Part shown: positions 24,507 to 34,321 of the stretch, piece by piece
How positions within the stretch are numbered: the first letter of the stretch is position 1
Layout: every line of letters begins with the position of its first letter
Source of the DNA: Methanohalophilus sp.
GTDB lineage: Archaea > Halobacteriota > Methanosarcinia > Methanosarcinales > Methanosarcinaceae
Direction of reading: 5' to 3'
Assembly (NCBI RefSeq): GCF_030156785.1
Contig: NZ_JASGLW010000004.1
Span: 1 to 64,000, forward strand
DNA: 64,000 nt
Made by a program: the position numbers and the translations under genes
Notes under the pieces: model-generated
What the model saw: the letters and a program-made list of their open reading frames with translations, nothing else
Told to the model about the DNA's origin: nothing
Database searches by the model: none

Positions 24507-27164
24507 TTATTTATTCCTGCGTCTTTTTTTTATCAGATACTTTTCGGTTTCAATAATGAAGAATATCAAACTTGAAATGCAGATTATTAACATCCAGTCA
24601 AAAGCTTCAAGTGGAGTTGTTTTCAGGATACTGTTTAGGTAATTGCTGTAAGTTATCAGCAGTTGCAGGGTAATTACAACTGCGATTCCCAAAAGCATTG
24701 CCCTGTTAGAAACAAGTCTATCAAAAACATTTTCATAGATTGATTTTGAGTTGAGGAGATAGAAGATTTCGAAGAATACAATTGTGTTCAATGCAATTGT
24801 TTGTGCGGCAACAATGTCCCGGCCGTTGCTTCCCTTCTGGAAAAAGAATAACAGGAATGTGGCAGTAACCATGAATAGCGCTACCGTAACAATGCGTCTT
24901 TTTATTATGGGTAGCAACAAGGGTTCTCCAGGAGGTCGTGGGCTCCTTGAAAGAAGTCGTTTTTCCTTTGGTTCAAAGACAATCGGTACACCAAGACAAA
25001 TTGCAGTTACCGTATTAATCCACAGGATGTGCAATGGTAGCAGTGGAGGGTTTGTAATACCAAGTAAGACTGCCGCCATTACTGCCAGCCCTTCCGCAAC
25101 GTTTGTGGGTAAAGTCCAAAGTATCACTCTCTGGATCTTGCTGTAAACATCACGTCCTTCTTCAACAGCATTTACAATTGATGCAAAATTGTCGTCCGCA
25201 AGGACCATGTCCGCCGCTTCCTTGGCAACCTCAGTCCCCGATTTTCCCATTGCAATTCCTATATCCGCTGCTTCAAGAGCGGGAGCATCATTTATACCAT
25301 CCCCGGTTACAGCCACAACTTCGCCTTCTTCCTTGAGAAGGCGGACTATTCTGGATTTATCCTCCGGGGACGTGCGGGCAAATACCGAAACTATTTTAAG
25401 CTGTTCCTTTAATTGCGTGTCACTCATCTTATCAAGATCAACGCCAGACAGTGCACCGTATGTACGGATTCCGAGCTGCTTTGCAATGCTGTGAGCTGTA
25501 AGGACATGATCACCGGTAATCATAATCACACGGATTCCGGCAGTCTTGCATTTCTGGATAGCTGTTTTTGCTTCTTCCCGTGGAGGGTCGATCATTCCCT
25601 GTAATCCGAGGAAAACAAGGTCATTGAGATCGGAAATATGAAGATCATTATAATTGAATGAAACTCGCTTGTAAGCCATTGCAATTACACGTAAGCCCCT
25701 TGATGCCATTTCTCTGGCATTTTTAAGAATGAATTCAGATTGAATGGCAGACTTCTGATGACCATCATACTGACTGCTGCAAAGCTCCACAATTTTCTCA
25801 GGAGAACCTTTTACATAAATCAAACGGGAACCGTTTTTACTCTCATGCAAAGTGGCCATCAATCGAAGCTCTGATTCAAAAGGAATTGAGTCAAGTCTGG
25901 GAAGATGGAATTTACCTGCCTTAAGGGATGAAATCAGCAGGGCACCTTCCGTAGGATGTCCATCAATACCACCATCTTCTCTGAGATAAGCGTCATTACA
26001 CAAAGCACCTGCTTCAAGCGTTTGCATGAGGGAGGCATAGGTTGAAGGTTTAATCTTCCTGCCATGATAATAAAAATCTCCCACGGGGTCATAGCCAGAA
26101 CCACTTACCTCAAAACTGCCTTCAAGAGTGAATATTTCAGTCACAGTCATTTCATTTTTAGTAAGTGTTCCAGTTTTATCGGAACAAATAACTGTGGCTG
26201 AACCTAGGGTTTCAACTGAAGGAAGATTACGTATGATCGCATTTCTTGAAGCCATCACTTTTACGCCAATGGCAAGAGAAATTGTTATGAGTGCGGGCAA
26301 CCCTTCTGGGATTGCGGCTACAGCAAGGCTTACGGTAGCAAGAAAAATATCAACAGTACTGAATCCTTGAAGTTTACCGATAATAAATGTAAATGCTGAA
26401 ACTACAAGTATGACTAAAAAAATATTTTTTTCCATACGTTCGATGGTTCTGAGCAACGGCGTACTTATTTTCTGTGTCTGCTGGATAAGATTGGATATCC
26501 TACCCATTTCAGTAAAAGCTCCTGTGGAAACAACAATGCCTTTCCCGATCCCCTTGGTAATCAGGGTTCCACCGAATACCATATTTTTCTGATCACCCAG
26601 CGGAAGATCTTCCTTTTCAATTGGATCGGTTATTTTTTCCACAGCTAATGATTCACCTGTAAGGGCAGACTCATCTACTTGCATGTTCTTGCTGTAAATC
26701 ACTCTCATATCCGCAGGAACCCGAGAACCTGCTTCGAGTATTACTACATCTCCAACAACCAGTTTCCTGCTGGGAATTATTTTCCTTTGCCCATCACGCA
26801 ATACTGTAGTTTCGGATTTCATCATTTTTGCAAGAGACTCAAGCGCATGCTCTGCTTTGTTTTCCTGCACAAAACCAATAACTGCATTAGCAAGTAAAAC
26901 TCCTATGATTACTGCCATATCAGCATATTCATGCAGGACAAATGTGAGAAGGGCTGCTGCCAGAAGAACATAGATCAGGGGATTTTTGAATTGTTTTGCA
27001 AATTTATAGAGAAAACCGTGTTTCTTTTTTATTTCCACTTCATTGAAACCGTATTTTGAAAGACGAAGCTCAGCTTCATCTTCAGATATACCTTCATCAC
27101 AGCTCTCAAGAAGGGAAAATACCTCCTCCACAGTTGAACGATACCATTTGATTTCCCCACTCAT
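24507..27164 (-). CDS. P2-type cation-transporting ATPase of uncertain specificity
   Basis: 885 residues with the full P-type layout: TGES actuator motif near residue 165, M4 motif AAIPEGLPALIT, phosphorylation site CSDKTGTLTKNE near 328, nucleotide-binding KGSPE, hinge TGDGINDAPALEAADIG, and paired C-terminal helices. M5 keeps an N and an E as in calcium pumps (TNVAEG), but M6 reads LWINTVTAICLG. The aspartate that coordinates calcium in SERCA and PMCA is replaced by alanine, so Ca2+ is not assured and Na+, K+ or H+ are possible. It is divergent from the lipoprotein gene. Confidence 0.88.
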   Translation of the reverse strand: MSGEIKWYRSTVEEVFSLLESCDEGISEDEAELRLSKYGFNEVEIKKKHGFLYKFAKQFKNPLIYVLLAAALLTFVLHEYADMAVIIGVLLANAVIGFVQENKAEHALESLAKMMKSETTVLRDGQRKIIPSRKLVVGDVVILEAGSRVPADMRVIYSKNMQVDESALTGESLAVEKITDPIEKEDLPLGDQKNMVFGGTLITKGIGKGIVVSTGAFTEMGRISNLIQQTQKISTPLLRTIERMEKNIFLVILVVSAFTFIIGKLQGFSTVDIFLATVSLAVAAIPEGLPALITISLAIGVKVMASRNAIIRNLPSVETLGSATVICSDKTGTLTKNEMTVTEIFTLEGSFEVSGSGYDPVGDFYYHGRKIKPSTYASLMQTLEAGALCNDAYLREDGGIDGHPTEGALLISSLKAGKFHLPRLDSIPFESELRLMATLHESKNGSRLIYVKGSPEKIVELCSSQYDGHQKSAIQSEFILKNAREMASRGLRVIAMAYKRVSFNYNDLHISDLNDLVFLGLQGMIDPPREEAKTAIQKCKTAGIRVIMITGDHVLTAHSIAKQLGIRTYGALSGVDLDKMSDTQLKEQLKIVSVFARTSPEDKSRIVRLLKEEGEVVAVTGDGINDAPALEAADIGIAMGKSGTEVAKEAADMVLADDNFASIVNAVEEGRDVYSKIQRVILWTLPTNVAEGLAVMAAVLLGITNPPLLPLHILWINTVTAICLGVPIVFEPKEKRLLSRSPRPPGEPLLLPIIKRRIVTVALFMVTATFLLFFFQKGSNGRDIVAAQTIALNTIVFFEIFYLLNSKSIYENVFDRLVSNRAMLLGIAVVITLQLLITYSNYLNSILKTTPLEAFDWMLIICISSLIFFIIETEKYLIKKRRRNK

Positions 27165-27395
27165 CAGAAGTTAAATTGGGCTATATTCATTAAAGTGTTT
27201 TCCAGTTAATAAGCTAAATAGAAGTTATTGATGGAAGTTATTGAATCTGCAAACCGGAAAGAACTGTCTTGAGCTATGACATTTTACCCTATAAGTGGAA
27301 AAATAATGGAATCCTGATCTGAACAGCTCCTTTCGATCAGAAAAATTCATAAACATTTGGAATAAAAACTAGTTAAATATATGGGGATTGGAAAT

Positions 27396-27827
27396 ATGAA
27401 AATGAAAATAATAGTTATATTGTTATTGGTTGTCACAATTGCCCTTGCGGGATGTGCAGAAGAGGATAAAAAATCTAATGGAGCTAATGTAACTCCTACT
27501 TCTGATAATAATGAATCAGTTGTAGAAGATGGAGGTTCTGCGGCAACTCCTGAAGACTATGAACCAATGGATTACCCAATAAGGCTCAAAAACTACAAAG
27601 CAATAACAGCAAATCCTCTTGAGATCAATAGGACAGATACTGTAACATGGATAAACCAGCAAAACGAGCCGAAACGCTTTTTCACAATCAAAAATGAAGA
27701 GGGGATGTGGGATGATGTGACCCTTGGTTACATGCAGAAATTCACCTATCAATTCAATGAAACTGGCGAATACCATACCTATATTCCACCATGGAGTACT
27801 ATGAATGTAACGATCATAGTTAAATAA
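27396..27827 (+). CDS. Lipoprotein with cupredoxin-like domain
   Basis: 143 residues. A signal peptide ends in the lipobox LAGC (positions 15-18), then an acidic linker rich in N, S and T, and a C-terminal beta domain of ~85 residues (VTWINQQNEPKRFF to MNVTIIVK) that looks like a plastocyanin fold. The usual C-x-x-H-x-x-M copper loop is absent: that region reads GEYHTYIPPWSTM. Copper binding is therefore doubtful. The ATG at 27396 sits after ggggattgg; the frame extends 5 codons further. It is anchored on the outer face of the membrane. Confidence 0.72.
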   Translation: MKMKIIVILLLVVTIALAGCAEEDKKSNGANVTPTSDNNESVVEDGGSAATPEDYEPMDYPIRLKNYKAITANPLEINRTDTVTWINQQNEPKRFFTIKNEEGMWDDVTLGYMQKFTYQFNETGEYHTYIPPWSTMNVTIIVK

Positions 27828-27850
27828 GAAGAAAATATCAAAACCCAGAT

Positions 27851-29008
27851 ATGGAGATGCAGCAAATTAGAGAAGGTGAAGTATCCTTAATAATACATGC
27901 CCTCTCTGAAAAAGGCTATTCTCCATCTGTAACACCCGTTTTTTATAATCCTCATATGGAATTGAATCGCGATATCACAGTGGCAGCTATTGCAGCTTGG
28001 GTTAAACGGAAACTCAAGGATACTCTATATGAAGTTTCTGATATCACTTATCTTGATGCTATGTCTGCTTCTGGCATACGTGGTATAAGGATTGCTAAAG
28101 AAGTCGGAGTCAGTGTTACTCTTAACGATTGGGGAGAAGAAGCCTGTAAACTCATTCTAAAAAATGTGGAATTAAATGCTTTGTCGGAAAATTCAAAGGT
28201 TTGCAGAAAAAGTGCGAATGTACTGATGCAAGAGAAGAAGTTCGATATTATTGACATTGATCCCTTCGGGAGCCCTGCCCCCTTTTTAGATGCTGCTGCT
28301 TTCAGTGTTAAAGGGTTACTTGCAGTTACTGCAACTGATACTGCCCCCCTTTGCGGGGCACATTTGAACTCAGGCATGCGAAAATATTCAGCGATTCCAT
28401 TGAATACAGAGTACCATAATGAGATGGGAGCAAGGATACTGCTGGGGTATATGGCACGTGTTCTCGCAATGCATGAGAAGGCAATGATCCCCCTCCTAAC
28501 ACATTCTACACGTCATTATGTACGAACATATGTCCAGATAAAAACTGGTGCAAAGGTAGCTGATAAAAGTCTAAAGGAAGTTGGGTTCATAGCACACTGT
28601 ACATCCTGTGGAATGGTTGAATACAAAAAAGGACTTGCTGTGCAGCTGGAAAAAATATGTCATGTTTGTGGAAAAACAGTTCAAACTGGCGGACCTTTGT
28701 GGTTGGGAAGCCTTCATGATCCGGAGTTTTGTGAAGAAATCCTGATTGAAATGAAAGACAGGCCATTTGGTACAAAATCAGCTTCATCCAGAATAATTGA
28801 ACTGTGTAAAAATGAACTTGATATTCCCATGTTCTATGATCAACACAAGATATGTAAACAACTGGGAGTTTCCGCAAAACCAATTGAAGGACTGCTGGAA
28901 AAAATCAGAGAAATGGGCTTTAAGGCTAGCAGAACTCATTTTTCAGGTACCTCCTTTAAAACAGATGCTGGATTCAGACAAATTAAACAAATCATTAAAT
29001 CAGATTAA
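27851..29008 (+). CDS. trm1: tRNA (guanine-26 N2,N2)-dimethyltransferase
   Basis: Forms m2,2G at position 26 of tRNA using SAM. 385 residues. The N-terminal NPHMELNRDITVAAI is typical of Trm1, the SAM site is YLDAMSASGIRGIR, and the catalytic DPFGSPAPFLD is near residue 136. Zinc-finger cysteine pairs (CTSC and CHVC) follow near residues 248 and 272, then a winged-helix C-terminus. The length is standard for archaeal Trm1. Confidence 0.95.
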   Translation: MEMQQIREGEVSLIIHALSEKGYSPSVTPVFYNPHMELNRDITVAAIAAWVKRKLKDTLYEVSDITYLDAMSASGIRGIRIAKEVGVSVTLNDWGEEACKLILKNVELNALSENSKVCRKSANVLMQEKKFDIIDIDPFGSPAPFLDAAAFSVKGLLAVTATDTAPLCGAHLNSGMRKYSAIPLNTEYHNEMGARILLGYMARVLAMHEKAMIPLLTHSTRHYVRTYVQIKTGAKVADKSLKEVGFIAHCTSCGMVEYKKGLAVQLEKICHVCGKTVQTGGPLWLGSLHDPEFCEEILIEMKDRPFGTKSASSRIIELCKNELDIPMFYDQHKICKQLGVSAKPIEGLLEKIREMGFKASRTHFSGTSFKTDAGFRQIKQIIKSD

Positions 29009-29159
29009 TAATTTTATTTAGATAACTATATATTATCGTGATTTGTAAAATACATACTATAATCATTATAGCTTTAACACTCCAAAATAAATTGTCAGAG
29101 CTGATATTAAATAAAAAACCAAGGGTATAAAAATACCTGAAAATAAAGAGGATGATATC

Positions 29160-29429
29160 TTGAAGATCAGGTTACTAAACTCTAAAAACGAAATAGAAAA
29201 ATTAAAAAAAGAAGATGAGATTGTACATCTTTCCTTCCGACCAAGCAACACCGACTTGATGGAAATCGTAAAGCTTTGCCCGAATGTAAAGGCTATTCAG
29301 ATACCTTATTCCTATAAAGATACACTTTCGGAAACTGCCACAAAGTTCCTTGAGTTACAGGGAGTAGCCTTGCTTACTGGAAGCTTAAAAAGTGCATATG
29401 TTGAAAAATATATGGAAATAAGCGACTGA
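29160..29429 (+). CDS. DUF1699 family protein
   Basis: 89 residues with the DUF1699 pattern VHLSFRPSNTDLMEIVKLCPNV and IQIPYSYKDTLSE. This family is restricted to methanogens, especially Methanosarcinales, and has no known function. The start is TTG, preceded by gaggat. TATA-like sequences (attaaataaa, gtataaaaat) lie upstream, and a t-rich run follows the stop. Confidence 0.82.
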   Translation: MKIRLLNSKNEIEKLKKEDEIVHLSFRPSNTDLMEIVKLCPNVKAIQIPYSYKDTLSETATKFLELQGVALLTGSLKSAYVEKYMEISD

Positions 29430-29880
29430 AAAGTCGCCACATATGTCTTTTCATATTTATTCTTTTATTTAACATACCTAGAAGTTAGTTGGTTACAACC
29501 TTAATTATAAACCAACTTTTTTATATTTAAGAAAATGTGGTTTTCCTGCCCATAAGGGATTGATTTGGAAGAAATTCATACTGGATAATTGCCACTGTCT
29601 GTGGAAATCCCGCAATCCTAACAAAAATATCGCCTATCACAAGTCATATTCTGTCGAGCAAATTGCCACAACGAGAACATGAACTACCGTTTAATGCTTA
29701 TCTGCAAATGAGACCGTATCGTGGTTTGTAAAAAATAGTAAGATCATTAAATAATGAAAATACTATGACAACATATATATGGGAATAAGTAGTTACAACT
29801 TTCAGTCAATAAGTTCATTAGGTCTCCCTATAACTCGTTTTTAGTGCAGTCCTATATTGAATAGTTTGAACTAGGATAAA
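29430..29880. other. Intergenic region before the CxxC gene
   Basis: About 450 bp. It begins with the t-rich terminator region of DUF1699 and ends with possible TATA boxes (around 29828 and 29852) for the CxxC protein. I see no coding frame in the middle. Confidence 0.5.
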
Positions 29881-29891
29881 GGGAGGAATAA

Positions 29892-30074
29892 ATTATACAA
29901 AGTAGAGGATTTAATGGCGGGAATCGCGGCTTTAACAATGCACCTCGTGAGATGCATAAAGCAAAATGCAGCGACTGTGGCCAGGAAACTGAAGTACCTT
30001 TTGTACCGGATCCTGATAGGCCAGTATATTGCAGGGATTGCTACCAGAATCATAAACCACGCAGAAATTTCTAA
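29892..30074 (+). CDS. Small CxxC-x17-CxxC zinc-ribbon protein with non-canonical start
   Basis: The plus strand encodes REMHKAKCSDCGQETEVPF, then PDPDRPVYCRDCYQNHKPRR: two CxxC knuckles of the small CxxC-x17-CxxC family common in methanogens, probably nucleic-acid binding. The N-terminal RGFNGGNRGFNN is a glycine/arginine-rich tail as in relatives. No ATG, GTG or TTG exists between the upstream in-frame TAA (29889) and the internal Met, yet gggagg lies just upstream. Translation therefore seems to start at ATT (29892) or ATA (29895). 60 residues. It ends just before a hairpin terminator and faces the DEAD-box helicase. Confidence 0.75.
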   Translation: MIQSRGFNGGNRGFNNAPREMHKAKCSDCGQETEVPFVPDPDRPVYCRDCYQNHKPRRNF

Positions 30075-30105
30075 TACTGCAATAATATTTTTAAAAAATA
30101 AGAAC

Positions 30106-30141
30106 TTGGGTTGACTGTTTTTCCAATCAACCCGTTTTTTC
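30106..30141 (+). terminator. Hairpin terminator between CxxC gene and helicase
   Basis: The arms gggttga and tcaaccc enclose a 12-base loop and are followed by gttttttctt, the form of an intrinsic terminator on the plus strand. Confidence 0.65.
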
Positions 30142-30185
30142 TTGAGATATTGTGTTGTACTGTTTCAGAGTACAGCAAAAAACAT

Positions 30186-31481
30186 TTATTTCTTTACATC
30201 GGCTAGCACTATTTTCACAAGAGCTGCACCAATATCTACTGAAGCATAATCCTCTTCAAGAAGGTTTTCAACCCAGTGAATATATTTTCCCATGTGACCG
30301 GCATCAATGGTGTCCTTAACCCTCTGAGAAAGCATTTCTGCCCGAATATCTTCCACATCACTCTGAGAGGGTATATTCTTGCGTATTATTTTTGCACCTG
30401 TGTGCTTTTGGATGCTCTTTATCTTACGAATATCCTTTCCGGAAGCAAAAGTAAATGCAGTACCCCCTCTTCCGGCGCGTCCTGTCCTGCCTATTCTGTG
30501 AATATATGATTCTTCATCCTGAGGTATATCGTAATTGAAAACAACCTCGATATTCTCAACATCTATTCCACGTGCTGCAACATCGGTTGCAATCAGGGTT
30601 TCAATATCCCCATCTCTGAAACTGGACATTACTTTATCCCTCTGTCTTTGTTTCAGATCACCGTGCAGTGCATCAACCAAGTATCCACGTGAGCGCATGG
30701 TTTCTGTAAGCTGATCAACTTGCTTTTTTGTATTACAGAAAACAAGAGAAGATTTTACATTGTAGATATCGATGAGTCTGCAAAGCACTTCCGTTTTTAA
30801 ATGACTTTTTACCTCAAAGTAGAATTGTTCAACCAGGGGTACCGTGAGTTTCTTGTGAACTGTTTTTACCATTTGTGGATTGCGCTGATATCTTTTGGTC
30901 AGCCTCAGGATTGGTTTTGGCATTGTTGCCGAAAAAAGAATGGTTTGTCTGTTTTCTGGAACTTGATCAAGAATTAACTCAATGTCTTCCCTGAATCCCA
31001 TATCAAGCATTTCATCAGCTTCATCCAGAACAACCATTTCCACTCCATCAAGCCTTAGTGTCTTTCTTTCAATGTGGTCCATCACGCGACCTGGGGTTCC
31101 TACAACAATGTGCACGCCTCTACGGAGTGCTTTTATCTGCCTCTCAATGGGTCGCCCGCCATATATTGGCAATATTTTAGTTTTCTGGTATTTTGAGAGT
31201 TTGCTCAATTCTTCTGCAACCTGGTTTGCAAGTTCTCTAGTGGGACAAAGGATGATCACCTGTACTTTATTGATATCAGGATTTAACATTTCAATAGCGG
31301 GGATCCCAAAAGCGGCTGTTTTACCGGTACCGGTTTGTGCCTGACCTATTACGTCCCGTCCTTCCAAAATAAAAGGGATTGACTGTGCCTGTATTGGAGT
31401 AGGTTCCTCATAACCCAGATCCTCAATTGCCTTATACATGTCTTTTGATAAGCATAATTCTTTAAAAGTTAATGATTCCAT
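30186..31481 (-). CDS. DEAD-box RNA helicase
   Basis: 431 residues with all SF2 DEAD-box motifs: Q motif (YEEPTPIQAQ), I (AQTGTGKT), Ia (PTRELA), Ib (TPGR), II (DEAD), III (SAT), V (ATDVAARGIDV) and VI (HRIGRTGRAGRGG). A C-terminal extension of ~70 residues follows the core. Archaeal relatives, such as that of Methanococcoides burtonii, are cold-induced and are controlled through their 5' leader. Here the ATG has aaggaatc upstream and a leader with nested inverted repeats (see 31561-31646). It probably remodels RNA structure. Confidence 0.93.
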   Translation of the reverse strand: MESLTFKELCLSKDMYKAIEDLGYEEPTPIQAQSIPFILEGRDVIGQAQTGTGKTAAFGIPAIEMLNPDINKVQVIILCPTRELANQVAEELSKLSKYQKTKILPIYGGRPIERQIKALRRGVHIVVGTPGRVMDHIERKTLRLDGVEMVVLDEADEMLDMGFREDIELILDQVPENRQTILFSATMPKPILRLTKRYQRNPQMVKTVHKKLTVPLVEQFYFEVKSHLKTEVLCRLIDIYNVKSSLVFCNTKKQVDQLTETMRSRGYLVDALHGDLKQRQRDKVMSSFRDGDIETLIATDVAARGIDVENIEVVFNYDIPQDEESYIHRIGRTGRAGRGGTAFTFASGKDIRKIKSIQKHTGAKIIRKNIPSQSDVEDIRAEMLSQRVKDTIDAGHMGKYIHWVENLLEEDYASVDIGAALVKIVLADVKK

Positions 31482-31560
31482 TTTAAGATTCCTTCTAGCA
31501 TTTAGATGTCAAAAATAGCACAATATTGTCATGTCATAATGCGGGATTTGTAACCGCAAA

Positions 31561-31646
31561 AGCATGATCTTGAGTAATAAGTGGCGAATTTGACTATTTG
31601 GTGTTCCAGATTGTTTTGTTTACATCAAAACAAAAAAGATCATGCT
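31561..31646 (-). promoter_or_regulatory. Structured 5' leader element of the DEAD-box helicase
   Basis: A perfect 11-bp inverted repeat (agcatgatctt at 31561-31571 and its complement at 31636-31646) encloses a second 8-bp hairpin (ttgttttg at 31611-31618, complement at 31626-31633, 7-base loop). It lies 80 bp upstream of the helicase ATG and is probably transcribed. A riboregulatory or cold-responsive fold is inferred; it could also be an operator. Confidence 0.5.
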
Positions 31647-32044
31647 GACCTACTACAATCTTGTACATTAAGTTTACCATGAAAAATGAATTTTATGTTT
31701 CTCTTCAACATTGAGTTGATAATTACGTTTCAATTATATGGAAGATTAAGAGTACATTAAAACTGCATTAGGTCTCATATCCTCCCTTGGTATGTAAAAG
31801 CCATTCATATTGAGATTTCTGAAAAGAGAATGTGCCATCACCAAATAGGATTTTTGGTCTTACTATTCAAAGTAGCATTAAAATCAGCAGTATTTTTTTG
31901 GTTTTTGTCGGCTTCAATCTCAAGCCGAAAGCTCCAGATTTTTGATAACTATTCTACTCCCATATGCAAGCCAGATTAATAGGGCACTAAAATAAACTCG
32001 GACATCGTTAACTATATCTGGAAAACTTTCATTCTCCTAGAAGT
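31647..32044. other. Divergent intergenic region
   Basis: About 400 bp between helicase and DMT transporter. A TATA-like atataatt (minus strand, near 31735) may drive the helicase, which would give a leader of over 200 nt. No coding frame is seen. Confidence 0.45.
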
Positions 32045-32905
32045 ATGGAAACACTGCTATCTCTCCCTGCTGAAATCCTTGTAGTCATTTTAGGTATTGC
32101 AGCCGCTGCTTCATGGGGGGCAGCGGATTTTGGTGGGGGAGTGGCTGCAAAACGAGCCAGTGAATACATAGTTGTCGTAATCATGCAGGCAGTTGGAGCG
32201 GTACTGCTTTTGCTGTTTGCTATTTTTCTTTCTGAAAACATTCCAGCTCTTAATAACGTATTCTGGGGTTTTTTAGCTGGGATATCCGGAAGTCTCGGGT
32301 TGATTGTATTCTATCGCGGTCTGTCTCGTGGACATATGGGAGTGGTCGCGCCACTCTCCGCAGTGGTGGCGGTTATCCTACCGGTAATCCATAGTGCATT
32401 TTATGAGGGCATCCCAGCCACTCACCAGATATTCGGATTTCTCATTGCAATTGTCGGTATCTGGCTTATTGCAGGTACTACAGAAAAAACGGAAACACAT
32501 TTTGATGATATAACTCTCGCACTGCTCTCAGGCTTTGGCTTTGGATTATTCTTTATTTTCATCGCGCAGTTCAGTGGTGACTCACTATTCTGGCCGCTGG
32601 TAATTGCCAAGCTGGCAGCAGTTGTATTGCTGCTTTTATTCCTTTTTATCAAAAAATCAGTGAGCCTGCCTTCAAGTGGTGTACTTCCGATAATAATTGT
32701 TGCCGGAATTTTTGATACATTTGGAATCCTGCTTTTTACTTTGGCAACCCAGATCGGAAGACTTGACATTGCAACTGTTACTTCCTGCCTTTATCCAGGG
32801 GGCACAGTATTGCTTGCATGGTTCATACTAAAAGAACACATTTCTCCAAAACGGTGGGCAGGGGTTGTGCTGGCGCTTATTGCACTTATGTTTATATTGC
32901 TCTGA
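32045..32905 (+). CDS. EamA/DMT-family transporter
   Basis: 286 residues with ten predicted membrane helices arranged as two EamA repeats. The first opens IAAAASWGAADFGGG and has GLSRGHMGVVAPLSAVVAV at its end; the second ends SCLYPGGTVLLAWFILKEHIS. Members export or import metabolites or amino acids; the substrate is unknown. It stands alone, with ATG after ctcctagaagt. Confidence 0.85.
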   Translation: METLLSLPAEILVVILGIAAAASWGAADFGGGVAAKRASEYIVVVIMQAVGAVLLLLFAIFLSENIPALNNVFWGFLAGISGSLGLIVFYRGLSRGHMGVVAPLSAVVAVILPVIHSAFYEGIPATHQIFGFLIAIVGIWLIAGTTEKTETHFDDITLALLSGFGFGLFFIFIAQFSGDSLFWPLVIAKLAAVVLLLLFLFIKKSVSLPSSGVLPIIIVAGIFDTFGILLFTLATQIGRLDIATVTSCLYPGGTVLLAWFILKEHISPKRWAGVVLALIALMFILL

Positions 32906-32992
32906 AATTCGTTGGGAAGTTGTTTTCACAAAATTGTTAAATAAGGCTATGCAATACTATTAAGAAGACAATCAAAAGGAAGCCCCCCTAAA

Positions 32993-34312
32993 ATGGTAAT
33001 GGATAAACTTGGAACTTCACTTCAGGATGCCCTCAAAAAATTGGTTGGTGCAGGGCGTATCGATGAACGAACAGTCAATGAAGTAGTAAAAGATATCCAG
33101 AGAGCTATGCTTCAGGCTGATGTCAATGTCAAACTGGTAATGGCTCTTTCAAAGAATATTAAAGACCGCGCTTTAAATGAAGAAGTTCCCTCGGGAACCA
33201 GTGTCCGTGAACACGTAATCAGGATAGTTTATCAAGAACTTGTCAATATCCTCGGTGAAGGTACTGACATCCCGCTAACACCACATAAAATCATGATGAT
33301 AGGGCTGCAGGGTAGTGGTAAAACCACCACCACATCCAAACTTGCCCGTTATTTCCAGCGCAAGGGTCTCCGCCCGGCTGTAATATGTGCGGACACATTC
33401 CGGCCAGGTGCCTACCAGCAACTCAAAACCCTCTGTGAGGGTCTCAATGTTCCTTTCTATGGCGAGGAAGGAAACCCTGATGCAGTCGGCATTGTTGAAC
33501 GAGGACTGAAAGAACTCGAAAAGTACGATATACAAATTATTGATACTGCTGGAAGACACTCTCTTGAAGTTGATCTTATTGAAGAAATGGAGCAAATCCA
33601 TGCTGTAGCAAATCCTGATTACAAACTACTGGTACTGGATGCAGGTATCGGACAGCAGGCAAGTGAGCAGGCCCGTGCGTTCAATGAGTCTATAGGAATT
33701 TCCGGAGTTGTAATTTCCAAGCTGGATGGTACTGCTAAGGGTGGTGGTACTCTCTCAGCAGTGGCCGCAACCAACTCATCCATTGCTTTTATAGGTACAG
33801 GAGAGACGCCGGATGATCTTGAGAAATTCGAGCCAGACAGATTCATTTCGCGGCTTCTCGGAATGGGTGATATTAAATCCCTTGTTGAAAAGGCTGAGGA
33901 AGCCCTTTCAGAAAAAGAAATGGACATTGAATCCATGATGAAGGGTAAGTTTACTCTTAAGGATATGTACAACCAGCTTGAAGCCATGAATAAGATGGGA
34001 CCCATGAAACAAATCATGCAGATGTTACCTCTTGGTGGTATGGGTATTAAGGTTCCAGAGGACGCCTATAAGGTTACTCAGGATAAAATGACACGCTTTC
34101 GTGTCCTGATGGATTCTATGACTGAAGAAGAGATGCTAAACCCACGTATAATCGGAAGTTCCAGAATAAAACGTATTTCCCGGGGTTCAGGTTGTGCTCC
34201 TGAAGAAGTCCGTGAATTGCTTAAATATCACAAGACAATGCAAAATGCCATGAAAGGCCTTCGTGGCGGTAAATTCAATATGCAAAAAATGCTGAAAAAA
34301 ATGGGGATGTAA
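32993..34312 (+). CDS. srp54: Signal recognition particle 54 kDa GTPase
   Basis: Binds signal peptides on ribosomes with 7S RNA and docks to FtsY. 439 residues in N-G-M order. The G domain has [13 protein letters not shown] near residue 104, DTAGRH near 185 and [11 protein letters not shown] near 243. The methionine-rich M domain ([20 protein letters not shown]) has the RNA-binding segment [10 protein letters not shown]. The length is usual for archaea. Confidence 0.97.
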   Translation: MVMDKLGTSLQDALKKLVGAGRIDERTVNEVVKDIQRAMLQADVNVKLVMALSKNIKDRALNEEVPSGTSVREHVIRIVYQELVNILGEGTDIPLTPHKIMMIGLQGSGKTTTTSKLARYFQRKGLRPAVICADTFRPGAYQQLKTLCEGLNVPFYGEEGNPDAVGIVERGLKELEKYDIQIIDTAGRHSLEVDLIEEMEQIHAVANPDYKLLVLDAGIGQQASEQARAFNESIGISGVVISKLDGTAKGGGTLSAVAATNSSIAFIGTGETPDDLEKFEPDRFISRLLGMGDIKSLVEKAEEALSEKEMDIESMMKGKFTLKDMYNQLEAMNKMGPMKQIMQMLPLGGMGIKVPEDAYKVTQDKMTRFRVLMDSMTEEEMLNPRIIGSSRIKRISRGSGCAPEEVRELLKYHKTMQNAMKGLRGGKFNMQKMLKKMGM

Positions 34313-34321
34313 TTTCAGGAA

